From Micromonospora cathayae (lineage in GTDB: Bacteria; Actinomycetota; Actinomycetes; Mycobacteriales; Micromonosporaceae): a stretch of 64,000 nt of DNA. The stretch spans positions 6,353,001 through 6,417,000 of the forward strand of contig NZ_CP118615.1 in NCBI RefSeq assembly GCF_028993575.1, given 5' to 3'. Every line of letters starts with the position of its first letter. Positions within the stretch are counted from its first letter, which is position 1. Under the pieces are notes generated by a model. The model ran no database searches. It was not told the origin of the DNA and was given only the letters and a program-made list of their open reading frames with translations. A program made the position numbers and the translations under genes. Shown piece after piece: positions 63,701 to 64,000 of this stretch.

Positions 63701-64000
63701 GCCTGCGCCAGCGACGGCTTGTCGGCCAGCAGCAGCTTCGTCTCGGCCAGTTCGCGCTGGTAGCGGTCGAGCTCCGCCTGGAGGCCCTCCGCGACGCTCG
63801 CCGGCACCTGCCGGGGCTGCGGCGTGGGCGGGACGAAACCGATCGGGGTACGGTCACCGGTCAGCGCGCGGTGGAACCAGACGCCCAGATCGAAGCAGGT
63901 ACGCAGCAGTTCCAGCGCCTGACGTACCTCACTGAGGTGGTCGTGGACGGCCTGGTTGCCGGTGTCGCGGAGCCGGTCGAAGGCGGCGTAGACGTTCGGG
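60772..64000 (-). CDS. hsdR: Type I restriction-modification system restriction/translocase subunit HsdR (N-terminus beyond window)
   Basis: About 1076 residues are visible and the frame stays open to the right edge, so the start is missing. The first visible segment (NQAVHDHLSEVRQALELLRTCFDLGVWFH) is the DUF4145-type N-terminal domain. It is followed by a coiled coil, the nuclease core (GRADYLLYVD, VGVIEAKREG), Walker A ATGAGKT (about 62900-62925), VVDECHRS, GLTATP and the motif VI region QMKGRGAR. HsdR cuts and translocates DNA when HsdM/HsdS find unmodified sites. First gene of the hsdR-hsdS-hsdM-AIPR set. Confidence 0.96.
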   Translation of the reverse strand, partial: PNVYAAFDRLRDTGNQAVHDHLSEVRQALELLRTCFDLGVWFHRALTGDRTPIGFVPPTPQPRQVPASVAEGLQAELDRYQRELAETKLLLADKPSLAQARADATADAQRAVREADARRGAAAELVAKLEPAAQAAERAFEDRPAAKVSAARREEFIARARRASREPLNEAQTREEIDRQLRAAGWEVQDERDLNLFADSGGVAVREVTLATGRADYLLYVDQRLVGVIEAKREGTAPRGAEAQLDRYQKGLTREQKLNAWLRDRPLPFGYVATGTETTFVNGLDPFPRTREVFAFHQPETLKRWMREAEGDPDAPTLRARLRRMPALDRLGLRPAQADAVDGLERALADDRPRALVQMATGAGKTFTAVTASYRLLRHARAGRILFLVDRNNLGRQTLREYAGYQTPDDGRKFTELFPVDRLTGAGLVDSSTVVISTIQRLYGALRGVELPEADTDDAAYDSYDLDAPAEVAYNPRIPPETFDLIVVDECHRSIYGKWRAVIEYFDAFVVGLTATPVKQTLGFFQQNLVSQYSYEEAVADGVNVGFDVYRIKTAITEGGEKIEAGTVVPMRDRRTRAERYQELEDDFTYGGEQVGKSVISKGQLKLVLETFRDKLFTEIFPGRNTVPKTLIFARDDNHAEEIVQMVRLLFGRGNDFAQKITYSARYPEMLLQAFRNSPELRIAVTVDMIATGTDVKPLECVFFLRPVRTATYFEQMKGRGARTIDPADFQAVTPDAQVKDRFVIVDAVGVTEADLDEAVPLQRHTEQQISLRDLLRKAGTLTADANEVATLAARLARLNQQLTDDERQELADLGGQPLTGIVRGLVDAVAPEQLNPAKAAGPEAVRDLLAGALRPLAANPRLRDRILEIRRSHDITYDEVNQDRLISAAGVPAEERARMTRSSFREYLEQHRDEITALQVFYEGKGRIGYQQIKELAARIARPPQVWTPDSLWQAYVQLGRTAEAPGPRGVTDLVSLVRYELGLDQELRPYRSQVEERFRGWLLRQEQSGATFTADQVWWLERIKNVIAVSVEITPDDLDGAPFTERGGIDGYAHTFGDRAEPLLDELNQELTA

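Overview
The window reads as chromosomal DNA of a high-GC actinomycete, most likely a Micromonosporaceae member close to Micromonospora. Reasons: strong G/C third-position bias in every gene, many GTG starts, XRE-DUF5753 and LLM-oxidoreductase families, and a conserved actinobacterial block (uvrB, coaE fused to a GrpB domain, rpsA, polA, the ANTAR regulator pdtaR, tesB-pyk). The same genes lie close together in Mycobacterium tuberculosis (about Rv1617-Rv1633); that comparison is from memory. This is inference from gene content; no 16S rRNA gene is present.

Layout. 0-11.5 kb: truncated DedA protein, typA/bipA, a serine hydrolase, a YhhN protein, a tyrosine phosphatase, a peptidoglycan-peptide recycling pair (dipeptide epimerase plus NlpC/P60 peptidase), and terC behind a yybP-ykoY manganese riboswitch. 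Then come a short monooxygenase, an SDR enzyme and an XRE-DUF5753 regulator. 11.6-24 kb: uvrB, a membrane-anchored protein with an internal duplication, coaE-GrpB, rpsA, a methyltransferase, a Uma2 nuclease, a DUF2945/DUF3140 pair and polA. 24-29 kb: a complete branched-chain amino-acid ABC transporter operon, livJ-livH-livM-livG-livF. 29-35 kb: a lipoprotein, pdtaR, tRNA-Leu(CAA) with an HTH-LAGLIDADG protein just downstream, a divergent gamma-lyase/Lrp pair and an LLM oxidoreductase. 35-44 kb: a secreted CBM2-PL11 rhamnogalacturonan lyase, a PLP decarboxylase, a TSUP permease with an Rrf2 regulator, and tesB-pyk. 44-55.6 kb: a 1443-residue multi-PAS/GAF SpoIIE-type phosphatase, a GMC oxidoreductase, an aldo/keto reductase, a small SH3-like secreted protein, an interrupted tRNA-Lys(CTT), a TerD-related protein, a small exported protein and a lipase. 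55.7-64 kb: a type I restriction-modification operon, hsdR-hsdS-hsdM, ending in an AIPR-family gene; hsdR runs off the right edge.

Themes. At least ten genes have a TANNNT box 6-7 nt before the start codon, which suggests leaderless transcription. Most convergent gene pairs are separated by long perfect hairpins. The two most unusual loci are the tRNA-Lys(CTT) split by about 55 bp in its anticodon loop and the RM-AIPR operon, whose last gene carries both a PD-(D/E)XK nuclease motif and an AIPR domain. No CRISPR array, insertion sequence, prophage or rRNA gene was seen.
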